Assembly (NCBI GenBank): GCA_903921325.1
Contig: CAIXPL010000024.1
Span: forward strand, 62,001-126,000
Length of the DNA: 64,000 nucleotides
Direction of reading: 5' to 3'
From: an uncultured Pseudomonadota bacterium
GTDB taxonomy: Bacteria > Pseudomonadota > Gammaproteobacteria > Burkholderiales > SG8-39
Shown: positions 11,117 through 23,397 of the stretch, one piece after another
Position numbering within the stretch: position 1 is the stretch's first letter
Layout of the letters: the number at the start of each line of letters is the position of its first letter
Notes under the pieces: model-generated
Told to the model about the DNA's origin: nothing
What the model saw: the letters and a program-made list of their open reading frames with translations, nothing else
Database searches by the model: none
Position numbers and translations under genes: made by a program

Positions 11117-11505
11117 ATCAGTATCGCTCCGAGAATCACGGTGAGCACGAGACTCACGACAAACACGATCGTGCTCGAGTGCCGCGCCGCGGCCAGTTCG
11201 ATCCCGACATGCATATCAAGCAGCAGAAACCGGATGCCGGCACAGAAATGGTGCAAGAACGCCCACAGCAAGCCGGTCATGATCAGTTTGACGAAGCCAC
11301 CGCCAAGGACCCCTTTCGCCCAGGCATAGCCTTCGGCGCTGACCAGGCTGCGATCAAACAGCCACAGCAGCAGCCAGAGCATGACAAACAGCCCCAGGCC
11401 GCTCACGCGATGAAAAATGGACACCAGGCCAGGAAGTGGCAAGTTGGCAGGACTGATGTTGTACCAGGGGGCAGAGCGTTTTGGACGTGTCGGGGTCTGG
11501 GCCAT
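11110..11505 (-). CDS. sdhC: Succinate dehydrogenase cytochrome b556 subunit C
   Basis: Membrane heme b subunit of complex II, 131 aa. It has three transmembrane helices, the N-terminal SdhC signature PGLVSIFHRVSGLGLF, and the heme-ligand region LHHFCAGIRFLLLD. The start is placed at the ATG at 11505 (MAQTPTRPKRSAPW), which gives the normal family length. The open frame continues 88 codons upstream through sequence that looks like leader. It is the first gene of the minus-strand sdh-glt-odh unit, about 115 nt below a perfect TATAAT. Confidence 0.93.
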   Translation of the reverse strand: MAQTPTRPKRSAPWYNISPANLPLPGLVSIFHRVSGLGLFVMLWLLLWLFDRSLVSAEGYAWAKGVLGGGFVKLIMTGLLWAFLHHFCAGIRFLLLDMHVGIELAAARHSSTIVFVVSLVLTVILGAILIW

Positions 11506-11628
11506 AGCAGCTGTCAGTGTGAGCAAACTCGGGATGATCGCCCCGATGCACAAGTGCGCCGGTATCGCGTTGGAAATCGAAGCGGTCTCGATTCCTTCGC
11601 GCACCACGTCCTCGCATGAGACCTGCTG

Positions 11629-11634
11629 ATTATA
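11629..11634 (-). promoter_or_regulatory. Likely -10 element of the sdhC operon
   Basis: The minus strand reads TATAAT, a perfect sigma-70 -10, about 124 nt above the sdhC ATG. I could not find a good -35 at 16-18 nt spacing, so the promoter may need an activator. Confidence 0.45.
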
Positions 11635-11770
11635 ACGCGGAGAATTGTGTGGCGCACCATGAACAACACGATGCATGCAATGAATAAGACACGAATAGAT
11701 GAATGGCATGGGTGACGATTGCGTGAAATCCTTCACGTTGGCATGACGGCTTTTCGATCCTGCATTCACA

Positions 11771-11800
11771 TTGACACAGGCGCAAGCGGCCCTCTAGACT
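11771..11800 (+). promoter_or_regulatory. Likely mdh promoter
   Basis: TTGACA (11771-11776) and TAGACT (11795-11800) are separated by 18 nt. The -35 is perfect and the -10 has four of six matches. The predicted start site would be near 11807, leaving a leader of about 50 nt to the mdh ATG at 11859. Confidence 0.55.
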
Positions 11801-11809
11801 TGCGGGTTG

Positions 11810-11825
11810 TTCGCACGCGTGCGAA
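11810..11825. promoter_or_regulatory. 16-bp perfect palindrome, candidate operator at mdh promoter
   Basis: TTCGCACGCGTGCGAA is its own reverse complement. It lies about 10 nt below the mdh -10, overlapping the expected transcription start. That is a good place for repression by a dimeric regulator. The cognate protein is not encoded nearby. Confidence 0.45.
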
Positions 11826-11858
11826 ATCCACTTTTTTATCCACATCCCGGAGTCCAGC

Positions 11859-12848
11859 ATGGCCAAACCCCCAGTGCGTGTCGCAGTGACCGGTGCCGCC
11901 GGTCAGATCGGCTACAGCCTCTTGTTTCGCATCGCCAATGGCGACATGTTGGGTAAGGATCAGCCTGTCATCCTGCAACTGCTCGAGATCCCTGATGAGA
12001 AGGCGCAGAAGGCCTTGAAGGGCGTGATGATGGAACTGGACGACTGCGCGTTCCCGCTGCTCGCCGGCATGGTGCCTGCCAGCGACCCGCTGGTCGCCTT
12101 CAAGGATGCCGACTATGCGCTGTTAGTCGGTGCACGGCCGCGCGGCCCGGGCATGGAGCGCAAGGATCTGCTCTCAGCCAATGCGCAGATTTTCACCGCT
12201 CAAGGCAAGGCACTGGACCAGGTCGCCAGCCGCAATGTGAAAGTGCTGGTGGTCGGCAATCCGGCCAACACGAATGCCTACATTGCGATGAAAAGCGCGC
12301 CGAGCCTGCCCAGCCGCAATTTCACGGCGATGCTGCGTCTGGATCACAACCGCGCACTGTCGCAACTGGCTGCCAAGATCAGCAAGGACGTCGCTGCCAT
12401 CGAGCGGCTGATTGTGTGGGGCAACCACTCGCCCACCATGTACCCGGACTTCCGCTTTGCCACGGTTGGCGCGCAGACCGTGACCAGCCTGGTGAACGAT
12501 CAGGTGTGGAACAAGGACGTATTCATCCCCACCGTGGGCAAACGCGGCGCAGCCATCATTGAGGCGCGTGGGCTGTCCTCGGCCGCCTCAGCGGCCAATG
12601 CGGCCATCGATCACATGCATGACTGGGCACTGGGCACCGGTGGTCGCTGGGTCACCATGGGCATCCCCTCCGACGGGTCCTATGGCATTCCGGCCGGGGT
12701 GATCTACGGCATGCCGGTCACCTGTGCCAATGGTGAGTACGAATTGATTCGCGGCCTTGACATTGATACCTTCAGCCGTGAACGCATGGACTTCACGTTG
12801 AAGGAACTGCTCGAAGAACAGGATGGCGTGCGCCACCTGCTGCCCTGA
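11859..12848 (+). CDS. mdh: Malate dehydrogenase
   Basis: NAD-dependent malate dehydrogenase of 329 aa, of the type with an N-terminal extension. The NAD-binding [19 protein letters not shown] (about 8-26) is present. The [17 protein letters not shown] loop holds the substrate arginines, [13 protein letters not shown] follows, and the catalytic histidine is in [13 protein letters not shown]. The start at 11859 has GGAG 9 nt upstream. It is the first gene of the plus-strand mdh-prpBCD-acnA unit and diverges from the sdh operon, completing the malate-to-oxaloacetate step. Confidence 0.97.
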   Translation: MAKPPVRVAVTGAAGQIGYSLLFRIANGDMLGKDQPVILQLLEIPDEKAQKALKGVMMELDDCAFPLLAGMVPASDPLVAFKDADYALLVGARPRGPGMERKDLLSANAQIFTAQGKALDQVASRNVKVLVVGNPANTNAYIAMKSAPSLPSRNFTAMLRLDHNRALSQLAAKISKDVAAIERLIVWGNHSPTMYPDFRFATVGAQTVTSLVNDQVWNKDVFIPTVGKRGAAIIEARGLSSAASAANAAIDHMHDWALGTGGRWVTMGIPSDGSYGIPAGVIYGMPVTCANGEYELIRGLDIDTFSRERMDFTLKELLEEQDGVRHLLP

Positions 12849-12892
12849 TCGCGGGCTGTCGCATTGAGTTCCGCTGCAAGATTGTTCCGGCG

Positions 12893-12920
12893 CAAACGCC
12901 TGTCCCACGGCAGGTGTTTG
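12893..12920 (+). promoter_or_regulatory. Stem-loop between mdh and prpB
   Basis: CAAACGCCTG (12893-12902) pairs with CAGGTGTTTG (12911-12920) across an 8-nt loop, giving a 10-bp stem with one G-U pair. No T-run follows, so a classical intrinsic terminator is unlikely. It could be an mRNA processing or stability element that sets different levels of mdh and prp message. Confidence 0.4.
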
Positions 12921-12990
12921 AATGCCAGCACCACTTTGCAGCGTCAGCATCGCACGCGCACCGTCGCATTATTTTAAGGAGCCAGCTTCC

Positions 12991-13884
12991 ATGCCCATCC
13001 CCCAATCTGCCGGTGCACGCTTCCGTGCCGCAGTGGCCGCCGAGCACCCATTGCAGATCATCGGCACGATCAATGCCTACCATGCACTGCTTGCACGCTC
13101 GGCGGGTTACAAGGCGATTTATCTGTCGGGGGGCGGCGTCGCTGCGGGCTCACTCGGGGTGCCTGATCTGGGCATCAGCAATCTCGATGACGTACTGACC
13201 GACATCCGGCGCATCACTGACGTGTGCGACCTGCCCTTGCTGGTCGATGTGGATACCGGATTTGGCGCCAGTGCGTTCAATATCGCGCGCACCGTGCGCT
13301 CGATGGTGAAATTTGGTGCCGCCGCCATGCACATCGAGGATCAGGTCGGCGCCAAGCGTTGCGGCCACCGCCCGGGCAAGGAAATCGTGACCGAGGCCGA
13401 GATGGTCGATCGGATCAAGGCCGCGGTTGATGCCCGTACCGACCCTGACTTTGTCATCATGGCGCGCACCGATGCGCTCGCTGTCGAAGGCATGCAAAGC
13501 GCGCTTGATCGTGCCTGCGCCTGTGTCGAGGCCGGCGCCGACATGATTTTCGCCGAAGCGGTTACCGAGCTCGGGCAGTACCAGCAATTTGCCAAGGCCG
13601 TCAAAGTACCGATCCTCGCCAACATCACCGAATTTGGCAAAACGCCACTGTGGACGACCGCGCAGTTGCACAGCGTCGATGTCGACATGGTGCTCTATCC
13701 GCTGTCAGCGTTTCGTGCAATGAATGCCGCCGCGCTCAATGTCTATCAGGCAATCCGCCGCGATGGCACCCAGGCTGCGGTGGTCGACACCATGCAGACC
13801 CGCGAGGAACTCTATTCGATGCTCGGTTATCACGATTTTGAGCAAAGACTCGATGCGCTGTTTGCGCGCAAGAAATCCGCTTGA
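12991..13884 (+). CDS. prpB: 2-methylisocitrate lyase
   Basis: Final enzyme of the 2-methylcitrate cycle, 297 aa, splitting 2-methylisocitrate into pyruvate and succinate. It belongs to the isocitrate-lyase/PEP-mutase superfamily. LVDVDTGFG (Asp86, Asp88) and EDQ (116-118) supply Mg2+ ligands, and [10 protein letters not shown] holds catalytic Cys124. The start is the ATG at 12991 with AAGGAG 11 nt upstream. The open frame runs 23 codons further but lacks a ribosome site. prpC follows after 36 nt. Confidence 0.95.
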   Translation: MPIPQSAGARFRAAVAAEHPLQIIGTINAYHALLARSAGYKAIYLSGGGVAAGSLGVPDLGISNLDDVLTDIRRITDVCDLPLLVDVDTGFGASAFNIARTVRSMVKFGAAAMHIEDQVGAKRCGHRPGKEIVTEAEMVDRIKAAVDARTDPDFVIMARTDALAVEGMQSALDRACACVEAGADMIFAEAVTELGQYQQFAKAVKVPILANITEFGKTPLWTTAQLHSVDVDMVLYPLSAFRAMNAAALNVYQAIRRDGTQAAVVDTMQTREELYSMLGYHDFEQRLDALFARKKSA

Positions 13885-13920
13885 TCTGATCAAACCCAGT
13901 CCACTTACTGGAGCAGTCCT

Positions 13921-15072
13921 ATGAATGACACCCCTGCGGCCCCCAAGGCCAAGAAATCGGTTGCGCTGTCCGGCGTACCGGCAGGCAACACGGCCCTGTG
14001 CACCGTTGGCCGCACCGGCAATGATCTGCATTACCGTGGCTATGACATTCTGGATTTTGCCGATGAGGCTGAATTCGAAGAGGTGGCCTATCTGCTGATT
14101 CACGGCAAGCTGCCCACTCAGGCGGAATTGACCGGCTACAAGGTGCGTCTGCGCGCCATGCGCGGGTTGCCCGCCGCGGTGCGTTCTGTACTCGAATGCC
14201 TGCCAGCGAGCGCCCATCCGATGGATGTGCTGCGTACCGGCTGCTCGGCCCTGGGCTGCACGCTGCCTGAGAAAGAAGACCATAACCTGCCCGGTGCGCG
14301 CGACATCGCCGACCGCCTCATGGCCTCCTTCGGATCCATGCTGCTCTACTGGTATCACTACAGCCACAACGGCCGGCGCATCGAAGTGGAATCCGATGAG
14401 GACTCGATTGGCGGGCACTTCCTGCACCTGCTGCACGGTGTGCGTCCAAGCGAATCCTGGGTGCGCGCGATGCATACCTCGCTCATTCTGTATGCCGAGC
14501 ATGAATTCAACGCCTCGACGTTCGCCTGCAGGGTGATCACCGGCACCGGATCGGACATGTACTCGGCGATTGCCGGGGGCATCGGCGCGCTGCGCGGCCC
14601 CAAGCATGGCGGGGCCAATGAAGTGGCCTTTGAAGTGCAAAGCCGTTATGACAATGCCGATGAGGCCGAGGCCGATGTCGTGCGCCGCATTGCCAACAAG
14701 GAAATCGTGATCGGCTTCGGCCATCCGGTCTACACCATCGGCGACCCGCGCAACAAGGTGATCAAGGAAGTGGCGCGCACCTTGAGTGCCGAGGTGCATG
14801 ACATGAAACTCTTTGACATTGCCGATCGACTTGAATCGGTGATGTGGCGCGAGAAGAAAATGTTCCCCAATCTGGACTGGTTCAGCGCGGTGTCGTATCA
14901 CCGCATGGGCGTGCCGACCGCCATGTTCACGCCGATTTTTGTGATCGCACGCACGGCCGGATGGTCAGCCCACGTGATCGAACAGCGCATCGACGGCAAG
15001 ATCATTCGACCCAGCGCCAATTACACCGGACCGGAAAATCAAAGCTGGATTCCGCTCGCCAAGCGCGGCTGA
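13921..15072 (+). CDS. prpC: 2-methylcitrate synthase
   Basis: Citrate-synthase family enzyme of 383 aa joining propionyl-CoA and oxaloacetate. It is shorter than gltA and lacks its N-terminal zinc/NADH-like domain, as expected of PrpC. Key segments are [46 protein letters not shown] (active-site His) and [13 protein letters not shown]. The prpB-prpC-prpD order fixes its role. The stop codon lies inside the first unit of a four-copy 12-bp tandem repeat. Confidence 0.95.
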   Translation: MNDTPAAPKAKKSVALSGVPAGNTALCTVGRTGNDLHYRGYDILDFADEAEFEEVAYLLIHGKLPTQAELTGYKVRLRAMRGLPAAVRSVLECLPASAHPMDVLRTGCSALGCTLPEKEDHNLPGARDIADRLMASFGSMLLYWYHYSHNGRRIEVESDEDSIGGHFLHLLHGVRPSESWVRAMHTSLILYAEHEFNASTFACRVITGTGSDMYSAIAGGIGALRGPKHGGANEVAFEVQSRYDNADEAEADVVRRIANKEIVIGFGHPVYTIGDPRNKVIKEVARTLSAEVHDMKLFDIADRLESVMWREKKMFPNLDWFSAVSYHRMGVPTAMFTPIFVIARTAGWSAHVIEQRIDGKIIRPSANYTGPENQSWIPLAKRG

Positions 15073-15116
15073 AACACAGACTGAAACACAGGCTTAAACC
15101 TAGGCTGAAACCTAGA
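15069..15116 (+). repeat. Four 12-bp tandem repeats overlapping the prpC stop
   Basis: The units are CTGAAACACAGA, CTGAAACACAGG, CTTAAACCTAGG and CTGAAACCTAGA, head to tail. The prpC TGA (15070-15072) is inside unit 1. A weak fifth copy (CCGAAACGGG) follows. The rest of the 126-bp gap to prpD has no other feature I can name. Confidence 0.9.
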
Positions 15117-15198
15117 GACCGAAACGGGCCGCGGTGGCCCGCATGACCCAGGCGAGGTCATCACAGCGCCTGGCATCACCAGACAAAGAGAGCATCCG

Positions 15199-16641
15199 AT
15201 GAGTGCAGCGATCAGCAACAACCGCCCCAAACCCGACAAAGTCCTGGTCGATATCGCCCGCTACGCGGCCAAGCACGAAATCAAGAGCAGCGAGGCCTAT
15301 CGCACCGCGCGCCTGTGCCTGATGGACACCCTGGGCTGCGGCTTTGAGGCCCTGGGCTACCCCGCCTGCACCAAGCTGCTCGGACCGGTTGTCCCCGGCA
15401 CCGTGGTACCCAATGGCGCGCGGGTGCCGGGCACCTCGTTTGTGCTCGATCCGGTGCAGGCTGCGTTCAACATCGGCACCATCATCCGCTGGCTCGATTT
15501 CAATGACACGTGGCTGGCCGCCGAGTGGGGTCACCCGTCTGACAATCTGGGCGGCATTCTGGCCACGGCCGACTGGCTGTCGCGTAATGCCGTTGCGCAG
15601 GGGCGCAAGCCGCTGCTCATGCGCGATGTACTCACCGCCATGATCAAGGCGCACGAAATCCAGGGCGTGATTGCGCTAGAGAATTCGTTCAATCGGGTGG
15701 GCCTGGATCACGTAGTGCTGGTGAAAGTCGCCTCGGCCGCGGTGGTGGCGACCATGCTCGGTGCCACCGAAGACGAACTCATCAATGCGCTGTCGCTTGC
15801 CTGGGTCGACGGACAGAGCCTGCGCACCTATCGTCACGCGCCCAACACCGGATCGCGCAAATCCTGGGCCGCCGGCGACGCTACCAGCCGTGCCGTGCGT
15901 CTGGCGCTGATGGCGCTCAAGGGTGAGATGGGCTATCCCTCGGTGCTGACCGCCAAGGGATGGGGCTTCTATGATGTGAGCTTCAAGGGCCAGCCCTTCA
16001 AGTTCACCCGCAAGTACGACTCCTATGTGATGGAGAACGTGCTGTTCAAGATTTCCTTCCCGGCTGAGTTTCATGCACAGACCGCCGCCGAATGCGCGAT
16101 GACCCTGCATCCGCAGGTGCGCGACCGCATCGACCAGATCAAGAAGATCGTGATTCGCACCCATGAATCGGCGATCCGCATCATTGACAAGAAGGGCCCA
16201 CTCAACAACCCGGCCGATCGCGATCACTGCATTCAGTACATGGTGGCGGTGCCGCTGATTCACGGGCGGCTCACGGCGGCAGATTATGAGGATGTGGTGG
16301 CCAACGATCCGCGCATCGACCGGCTGCGTGCAACGATGGAATGTGTCGAGGACAAGCAGTTCTCGCACGACTACCTCGATCCGGCCAAGCGCTCCATTGC
16401 CAATGCCATCACGGTGTATTTCCGCGACGGCTCGCAAACCGACGAAGTTATCGTCGAATACCCGATCGGCCATCGCCGTCGGCGCGCCGAGGGCATCCCG
16501 CTGCTCGAAGACAAATTCCGCACCAATCTGGCGCGGCGCTTTCCGGCCAAGCAGGCCGAGCGCATTTTTGCTCTGTGCGATACACAGAAAAAGTTTGAAT
16601 CGACGCCAGTCAATGAGTTTGTTGACCTGCTCGCGATCTAG
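15199..16641 (+). CDS. prpD: 2-methylcitrate dehydratase
   Basis: MmgE/PrpD family protein of 480 aa that dehydrates 2-methylcitrate to 2-methyl-cis-aconitate without an Fe-S cluster. Typical segments are [57 protein letters not shown] and [15 protein letters not shown]. Aconitase is encoded next door and would do the rehydration, the PrpD-plus-aconitase route, so no acnD/prpF pair is needed. None is seen in the window. Confidence 0.95.
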   Translation: MSAAISNNRPKPDKVLVDIARYAAKHEIKSSEAYRTARLCLMDTLGCGFEALGYPACTKLLGPVVPGTVVPNGARVPGTSFVLDPVQAAFNIGTIIRWLDFNDTWLAAEWGHPSDNLGGILATADWLSRNAVAQGRKPLLMRDVLTAMIKAHEIQGVIALENSFNRVGLDHVVLVKVASAAVVATMLGATEDELINALSLAWVDGQSLRTYRHAPNTGSRKSWAAGDATSRAVRLALMALKGEMGYPSVLTAKGWGFYDVSFKGQPFKFTRKYDSYVMENVLFKISFPAEFHAQTAAECAMTLHPQVRDRIDQIKKIVIRTHESAIRIIDKKGPLNNPADRDHCIQYMVAVPLIHGRLTAADYEDVVANDPRIDRLRATMECVEDKQFSHDYLDPAKRSIANAITVYFRDGSQTDEVIVEYPIGHRRRRAEGIPLLEDKFRTNLARRFPAKQAERIFALCDTQKKFESTPVNEFVDLLAI

Positions 16642-16727
16642 CTAACCAGCCGGCGAGCGGGCGTGCTCCTGATCCACTGGCATATGAATTGCATTGAACC
16701 ACACGAGTTGAATCACAAGGAGTGATC

Positions 16728-19430
<2,703 letters not shown>

Positions 19431-19444
19431 GTCAGCACGAGTCG

Positions 19445-19807
19445 ATGCTCACCATCTACGGTATCCGCAATTGCAGCACCATGAAAAAAGCCTTTGACTG
19501 GCTCGACGAGCACGGTCTTGCCTATGAATTTCATGACTACAAGCGCTCGGGTATCGATGCGGCCCGCCTGGCACAGTGGTGTGCCGGGCGCGGCTGGCAA
19601 GCCTTGGTGAACACGCGCGGCACCACCTGGCGCGGGCTCGCACCAGAGTCAAAGCAGATTGATTCAGACGCCGAGGCCATCGAACGAATGATGGCCACGC
19701 CCAGTCTGATCCGCCGCCCGGTGATCGAATATCGCAAGGCCGGTGTGGGCGATCTACTGATTGGCTTTGATCCGGTAACCTATGATCGCGAACTGATCGC
19801 GACCTGA
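19445..19807 (+). CDS. ArsC/Spx-family protein (YffB type)
   Basis: Thioredoxin-fold protein of 120 aa related to arsenate reductase and Spx. It begins MLTIYGIRNCSTMKKAFDWL, with a single N-terminal cysteine (Cys10) in the CxxxKKA motif of the YffB group, and contains SLIRRPVIEY, the conserved cis-proline region. Neither arsenate reduction nor RNA polymerase binding can be asserted, since YffB-like proteins have no settled substrate. It is 14 nt after acnA. Its last codons form the start of a duplicated repeat block running past the stop. Confidence 0.85.
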   Translation: MLTIYGIRNCSTMKKAFDWLDEHGLAYEFHDYKRSGIDAARLAQWCAGRGWQALVNTRGTTWRGLAPESKQIDSDAEAIERMMATPSLIRRPVIEYRKAGVGDLLIGFDPVTYDRELIAT

Positions 19808-19958
19808 TCGCTGGTTCATCGCTGGTTCAACACGGGCTGTTCTATGATCGCGACCTGATCGCGAACTGATCGCGAACTGATCGCGAACTGATCGCGACCT
19901 GATCGCTGGTTCATCGCTGGTTCATCGCTGGTTCATCCCTGGTGAACACGGGCTGTTC
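19781..19958 (+). repeat. Duplicated gene end with embedded 11-bp tandem repeats
   Basis: A block of about 62 bp (19781-19842), containing the final codons and stop of the ArsC-like gene, reappears downstream as 19843-19958. The second copy is expanded. It has five tandem 11-mers of the form GATCGCGAMCT (19846-19900), then several GGTTCATCGCT 11-mers, and both copies end in ACACGGGCTGTTC. The block is rich in GATC. The remaining bases to the recQ stop show nothing else. Confidence 0.9.
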
Positions 19959-20017
19959 GCTGACTGCAGGCGAGTTGAACGCGAACCGGGCGCCACCGAT
20001 TGTTTGCGCAGCGGCAC

Positions 20018-21664
20018 CTAGCCGCGGGAAATTTCTGCCAGAAATTCATCGCCGTATTGCGCCAGCTTTTTCTCTCCAACGCCGTGCACCGTCAGCAATT
20101 CAGCGGCGCTACGCGGCCGTCGCAGCGCCATCTCCTGCAAGGTGCGATCACTGAACACCACGAAGGTTGGCACCTTGCGGAAATCAGCCAGACGCTTGCG
20201 CAGCGCGCGCAGCCGGTCGAGCAACTCGCCATCAACGCTGTGTTCGCTCGCGCTGCCTTGAAATACATCGCGGGCAGCGCAGCGGCTGCACGCACTGCCA
20301 CACGCCTCGATCGTCTCGGCGAAATGCGCGGACAGATCGCGCCAGAAGCACCCGCGCCCCTCGGCGAGCTCATGCATGCGTCGCACCGCCTGCCGGCGCT
20401 GGTCGCTCACCTCCGTGCCTTCGAGCAGACGATCAAGCGACACCACATCGGCCCAGGAGTAGAACAAAACACACTCCGCCGGCGCCCCGTCGCGTCCGGC
20501 GCGGCCGATCTCCTGATAATAACCCTCGATCGAACGTGGCATATCGCGATGGATCACATAGCCCACGTCGGACTTGTCGATACCCATGCCAAAGGCCACC
20601 GTGGCACATACCACGTCGACGTCGTTGCGACCAAATGCCTCCTGAATCGATGCACGCACGCCAGTATCCAGTCCAGCGTGATACGCCGCTGCCCGCACAC
20701 CACGCGAGCGCAGAAACGCCGCAGTGCTGTCCACCGCGCTGCGTGACAGGCAGTACACGATGCCCGCCTCCCCCGGCCGTGCCCGGATGAAACGCAGGAT
20801 CATGTCGCGTACCCCCTCACCCGCCCCCTTCTTGATACTGTGCAGATGCAAGTTGGGGCGATAAAACGAGCCGCGCACTTGCAGCGGATTGACCAATGCC
20901 AGTTGGTCGATGATGTCGCGAGTTACCTGCGGGGTTGCGGTCGCGGTGAGCGCAAGCACCGGTATGCCGCTGTAGCGTTGCTTCAATCCGGTGAGATTGC
21001 GATACGAGGGTCGAAAGTCATGCCCCCATTCGCTGATGCAATGCGCCTCATCGACGGCGATCAGCCGCAAGGGCAGCGTTTCAAGCAAACGCCCAATCGA
21101 AGCATCCAGGCCCTCAGGGGCGGCGTACACCAGCTCGTAGGCGCCCTCGCGCAGTCCGGCGACCCGCTGATTGCGCTCGGCAGAATCCAGTGAGGAATTC
21201 AAAAACGTTGCGCGTATCCCCACCTCATTCATGGCATCGACTTGATCTTTCATGAGCGAGATCAGGGGCGAGACCACCAGGGTCAGGCCGCCGAGCAATC
21301 GAGCCGGAATCTGATAGGTGACCGACTTACCCGCGCCGGTGGGCATGATGCCCAGGCAGTCACGACCAGTCATGACGGCCTGGATGATTTCCAGTTGTCC
21401 GGCACGAAACCCGGGGTAGCCAAACAGGTCCTTGAGCACTGCAAGGGCCTGCATCTGCATGGCCGCACTGCCACGGGTGAGCGTGGCCGCCTTGACACGC
21501 GCGGCCGCGGTACGCAGCAATTCAAGCGCTTCACTGTCAAACGCCGCGGGATCCTCACGCCATGCCTGACGCAAAGCCTGCAGCCGTTCGGCCACGGCCT
21601 CTTCGGGCAGCAGACACAACTGGCGCGCCTCCGCGAGCACTTCCGTTCCAGAGCGATATTTCAT
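20018..21664 (-). CDS. recQ: ATP-dependent DNA helicase RecQ, short form
   Basis: 3'-5' DNA helicase of 548 aa. A helical N-terminal extension of about 70 aa precedes [16 protein letters not shown]. The core has Walker [33 protein letters not shown] and motif [12 protein letters not shown]. The zinc site is a C-x16-C-x3-C-x2-C cluster ([14 protein letters not shown]). The HRDC domain ([28 protein letters not shown]) follows almost at once, so the RQC winged helix of E. coli RecQ is missing. The start is the ATG at 21664 (MKYRSGTEV). The frame remains open upstream but would overlap the divergent exporter. Confidence 0.9.
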   Translation of the reverse strand: MKYRSGTEVLAEARQLCLLPEEAVAERLQALRQAWREDPAAFDSEALELLRTAAARVKAATLTRGSAAMQMQALAVLKDLFGYPGFRAGQLEIIQAVMTGRDCLGIMPTGAGKSVTYQIPARLLGGLTLVVSPLISLMKDQVDAMNEVGIRATFLNSSLDSAERNQRVAGLREGAYELVYAAPEGLDASIGRLLETLPLRLIAVDEAHCISEWGHDFRPSYRNLTGLKQRYSGIPVLALTATATPQVTRDIIDQLALVNPLQVRGSFYRPNLHLHSIKKGAGEGVRDMILRFIRARPGEAGIVYCLSRSAVDSTAAFLRSRGVRAAAYHAGLDTGVRASIQEAFGRNDVDVVCATVAFGMGIDKSDVGYVIHRDMPRSIEGYYQEIGRAGRDGAPAECVLFYSWADVVSLDRLLEGTEVSDQRRQAVRRMHELAEGRGCFWRDLSAHFAETIEACGSACSRCAARDVFQGSASEHSVDGELLDRLRALRKRLADFRKVPTFVVFSDRTLQEMALRRPRSAAELLTVHGVGEKKLAQYGDEFLAEISRG

Positions 21665-21707
21665 TATGCGATGATGAGAGACTAGCTTCGAGTGTAGGGC
21701 ATTCACG

Positions 21708-22445
21708 ATGACGCAGGCACCGATCGACTTCACTCTGATCGCGTCTATTTTCTTTCTCGCAGGGTTGGTCAAGGGCATCATGGGCATGGGCATGCCCACC
21801 GTTGCAATGGGCCTGCTTGGCCTGCTCATGGCCCCGGTGCAGGCGGCTGCTTTGCTGGTCGCCCCCGCAGTCACTACCAACATTTGGCAGATGGTCGCCG
21901 GCCCCCACCTGCGTGCTTCGATGCAACGCATCGGCCCGCTGATGGTCGGAACCGTGATCGGCACCATAGGCGGCATTGGATTTCTCGCCAGTGCACATTC
22001 GGCGAGCGCCGGGGTTGCCCTGGGTGTCGTGCTGGCGGCTTACGCGCTCTTCGCGCTCATCTCACCGCGCTTTGTCGTGCCACGCACGAGCGAATCCTGG
22101 CTCGGTCCCATTGTTGGTTTGCTCACGGGTCTGATCAGTGGCTCGACCGGTATATTCGTCATACCCATGGTGCCGTATATCAGCTCACTTGACCTGGAGC
22201 GCGAACAGCTGATTCAGGCGCTTGGTGGCGCGTTCACCGCCTCTGCGCTGGCCCTCGGAGTGGGGCTATGGTGGACAGATCACTATCCGATCGCCGCGCT
22301 CAGCAGCTCGCTGCTCGCGCTGATTCCCGCATTTATCGGAATGATGATCGGTCAACGACTGCGCGCGAAAATCCCGCCGGTGACCTTCCGACGCGTTTTT
22401 CTGTACAGCATCCTTGCGCTCGGACTCTATATGGCGCTGCGTTAG
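21708..22445 (+). CDS. TauE/SafE family membrane exporter
   Basis: Polytopic protein of 245 aa with about eight hydrophobic segments. The paired motif halves of the TauE/SafE family are visible ([24 protein letters not shown] near the N-terminus, and [22 protein letters not shown] in the middle). Members move sulfonates, sulfite or other small organic anions. The substrate here is unknown. It diverges from recQ, with 43 nt between starts, and faces the meta-cleavage cluster tail to tail. Confidence 0.85.
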   Translation: MTQAPIDFTLIASIFFLAGLVKGIMGMGMPTVAMGLLGLLMAPVQAAALLVAPAVTTNIWQMVAGPHLRASMQRIGPLMVGTVIGTIGGIGFLASAHSASAGVALGVVLAAYALFALISPRFVVPRTSESWLGPIVGLLTGLISGSTGIFVIPMVPYISSLDLEREQLIQALGGAFTASALALGVGLWWTDHYPIAALSSSLLALIPAFIGMMIGQRLRAKIPPVTFRRVFLYSILALGLYMALR

Positions 22446-22453
22446 TACGGCAC

Positions 22454-22469
22454 GCTCGCAGGCGCGAGC
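22454..22469. other. Small perfect hairpin after the exporter gene
   Basis: GCTCGC and GCGAGC flank a 4-nt loop 9 nt after the exporter stop, in the 135-bp convergent gap to the decarboxylase gene. No T-tract follows on either strand, so a terminator role is only possible. Confidence 0.3.
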
Positions 22470-22580
22470 AACGCCAATGCGAGCGATCATGCTGGCGCTA
22501 CCTATTCAGAGCGACCACCCAGCGCGCCAGCGGCACTGCTCGCATTACCTGCGCAAGCGCGCAGACTGCTCTGCTCGCCC

Positions 22581-23354
22581 TCAGGCGGTCACGCTGAATG
22601 ACACTCGCCCTATGGTCTGCATTTCCATCTCGACATGGGTGCCTGCCACCAGGGGTTCGGCCGCTGTCGCGCCACCGGCCATCACCATCCAGCCCGCCTT
22701 GAGCGGTTCATTGGCCTGTGCGGCAAAGCGCGCCGCCGCCACCAGCGAGCGCAGCGGATGCCCGAGAATGGCGGCAGTGGAACCGATCTGACGCGGCTGG
22801 CCGTTGAAATTGAGCACCAGTCCCAGATTGGAGAAATCAAAATCCGGGCGATGCCAGGGGCCAGTGACAAACCCTGACGAAGAGGAATTGTCTGCCACCA
22901 CGTCGACCAGCGTGAATTTGAAATTCTCGAAACGCGAGTCGATGATTTCCATCGCCGGGGCAACCGCCTCGACTGCGGCGAGCGCCTGCAGCGGGGTGAT
23001 GGTGCCAATCAGATCATGCTTGAGCAGAAACACGATCTCCGGCTCGACGCGTGGATGCACATAGTTGGCCAGTGAAATGCTGCCACCATCCTCGACCACC
23101 ATATCGACGGTGAGACGTCCCCACAGCATGTCCGAGACACCCATCTGGATGATCTTGGCGCGGCTGGTAAAGCCCATTTTCATGCCCACCCGATGGGCGC
23201 CACGCGCGACACGGCGCTCGATCGACTGGCGTTGAATTTCGTACGCATCGGCCTCGGTGAGCTTGTCGCCCCCATTCAGGGTGAGCTGCTGGATCGACTT
23301 TGCGGTCCGCGCAGCGTCATCGACTACACCGGCAAAATGTTCAATTGTCTTCAT
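22581..23354 (-). CDS. dmpH: 4-oxalocrotonate decarboxylase family protein
   Basis: Hydratase/decarboxylase family protein of 257 aa. VGMKMGFTSRAKIIQMGV matches the DmpH/XylI decarboxylase subgroup (KMGLTSxAKMxQMGV) better than the hydratases. Metal ligands are in PRVEPEIVFLL, and IIDSRFENFKFTLVDVVADNSSSSGFV completes the active-site region. The predicted reaction is loss of CO2 from 2-oxo-3-hexenedioate to give 2-hydroxypenta-2,4-dienoate, which the adjacent hydratase would use. The start is the ATG at 23354 with AAGG upstream. It is last in the seven-gene cluster. Confidence 0.8.
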   Translation of the reverse strand: MKTIEHFAGVVDDAARTAKSIQQLTLNGGDKLTEADAYEIQRQSIERRVARGAHRVGMKMGFTSRAKIIQMGVSDMLWGRLTVDMVVEDGGSISLANYVHPRVEPEIVFLLKHDLIGTITPLQALAAVEAVAPAMEIIDSRFENFKFTLVDVVADNSSSSGFVTGPWHRPDFDFSNLGLVLNFNGQPRQIGSTAAILGHPLRSLVAAARFAAQANEPLKAGWMVMAGGATAAEPLVAGTHVEMEMQTIGRVSFSVTA

Positions 23355-23397
23355 CTCGAATGCCTTGGTCGGTAATTGGGTTATTGGCGTGGGCTCG

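Larger units (their letters stand above)
11506..11858. promoter_or_regulatory. Divergent control region between sdhC and mdh
   Basis: A 353-bp stretch without a convincing gene, from which the two TCA transcription units diverge. It contains a perfect minus-strand -10 (11629-11634) for sdhC, a plus-strand -35/-10 pair for mdh, and a 16-bp palindrome. No regulator gene lies in it. My recollection is that related bacteria often carry a GntR-type gene here, so its absence is worth noting. Confidence 0.7.

Noticed and set aside
11506-11769. N-terminal extension of sdhC by 88 codons
   Set aside because: SdhC proteins of this family are about 130 aa, and the extension covers the likely promoter.
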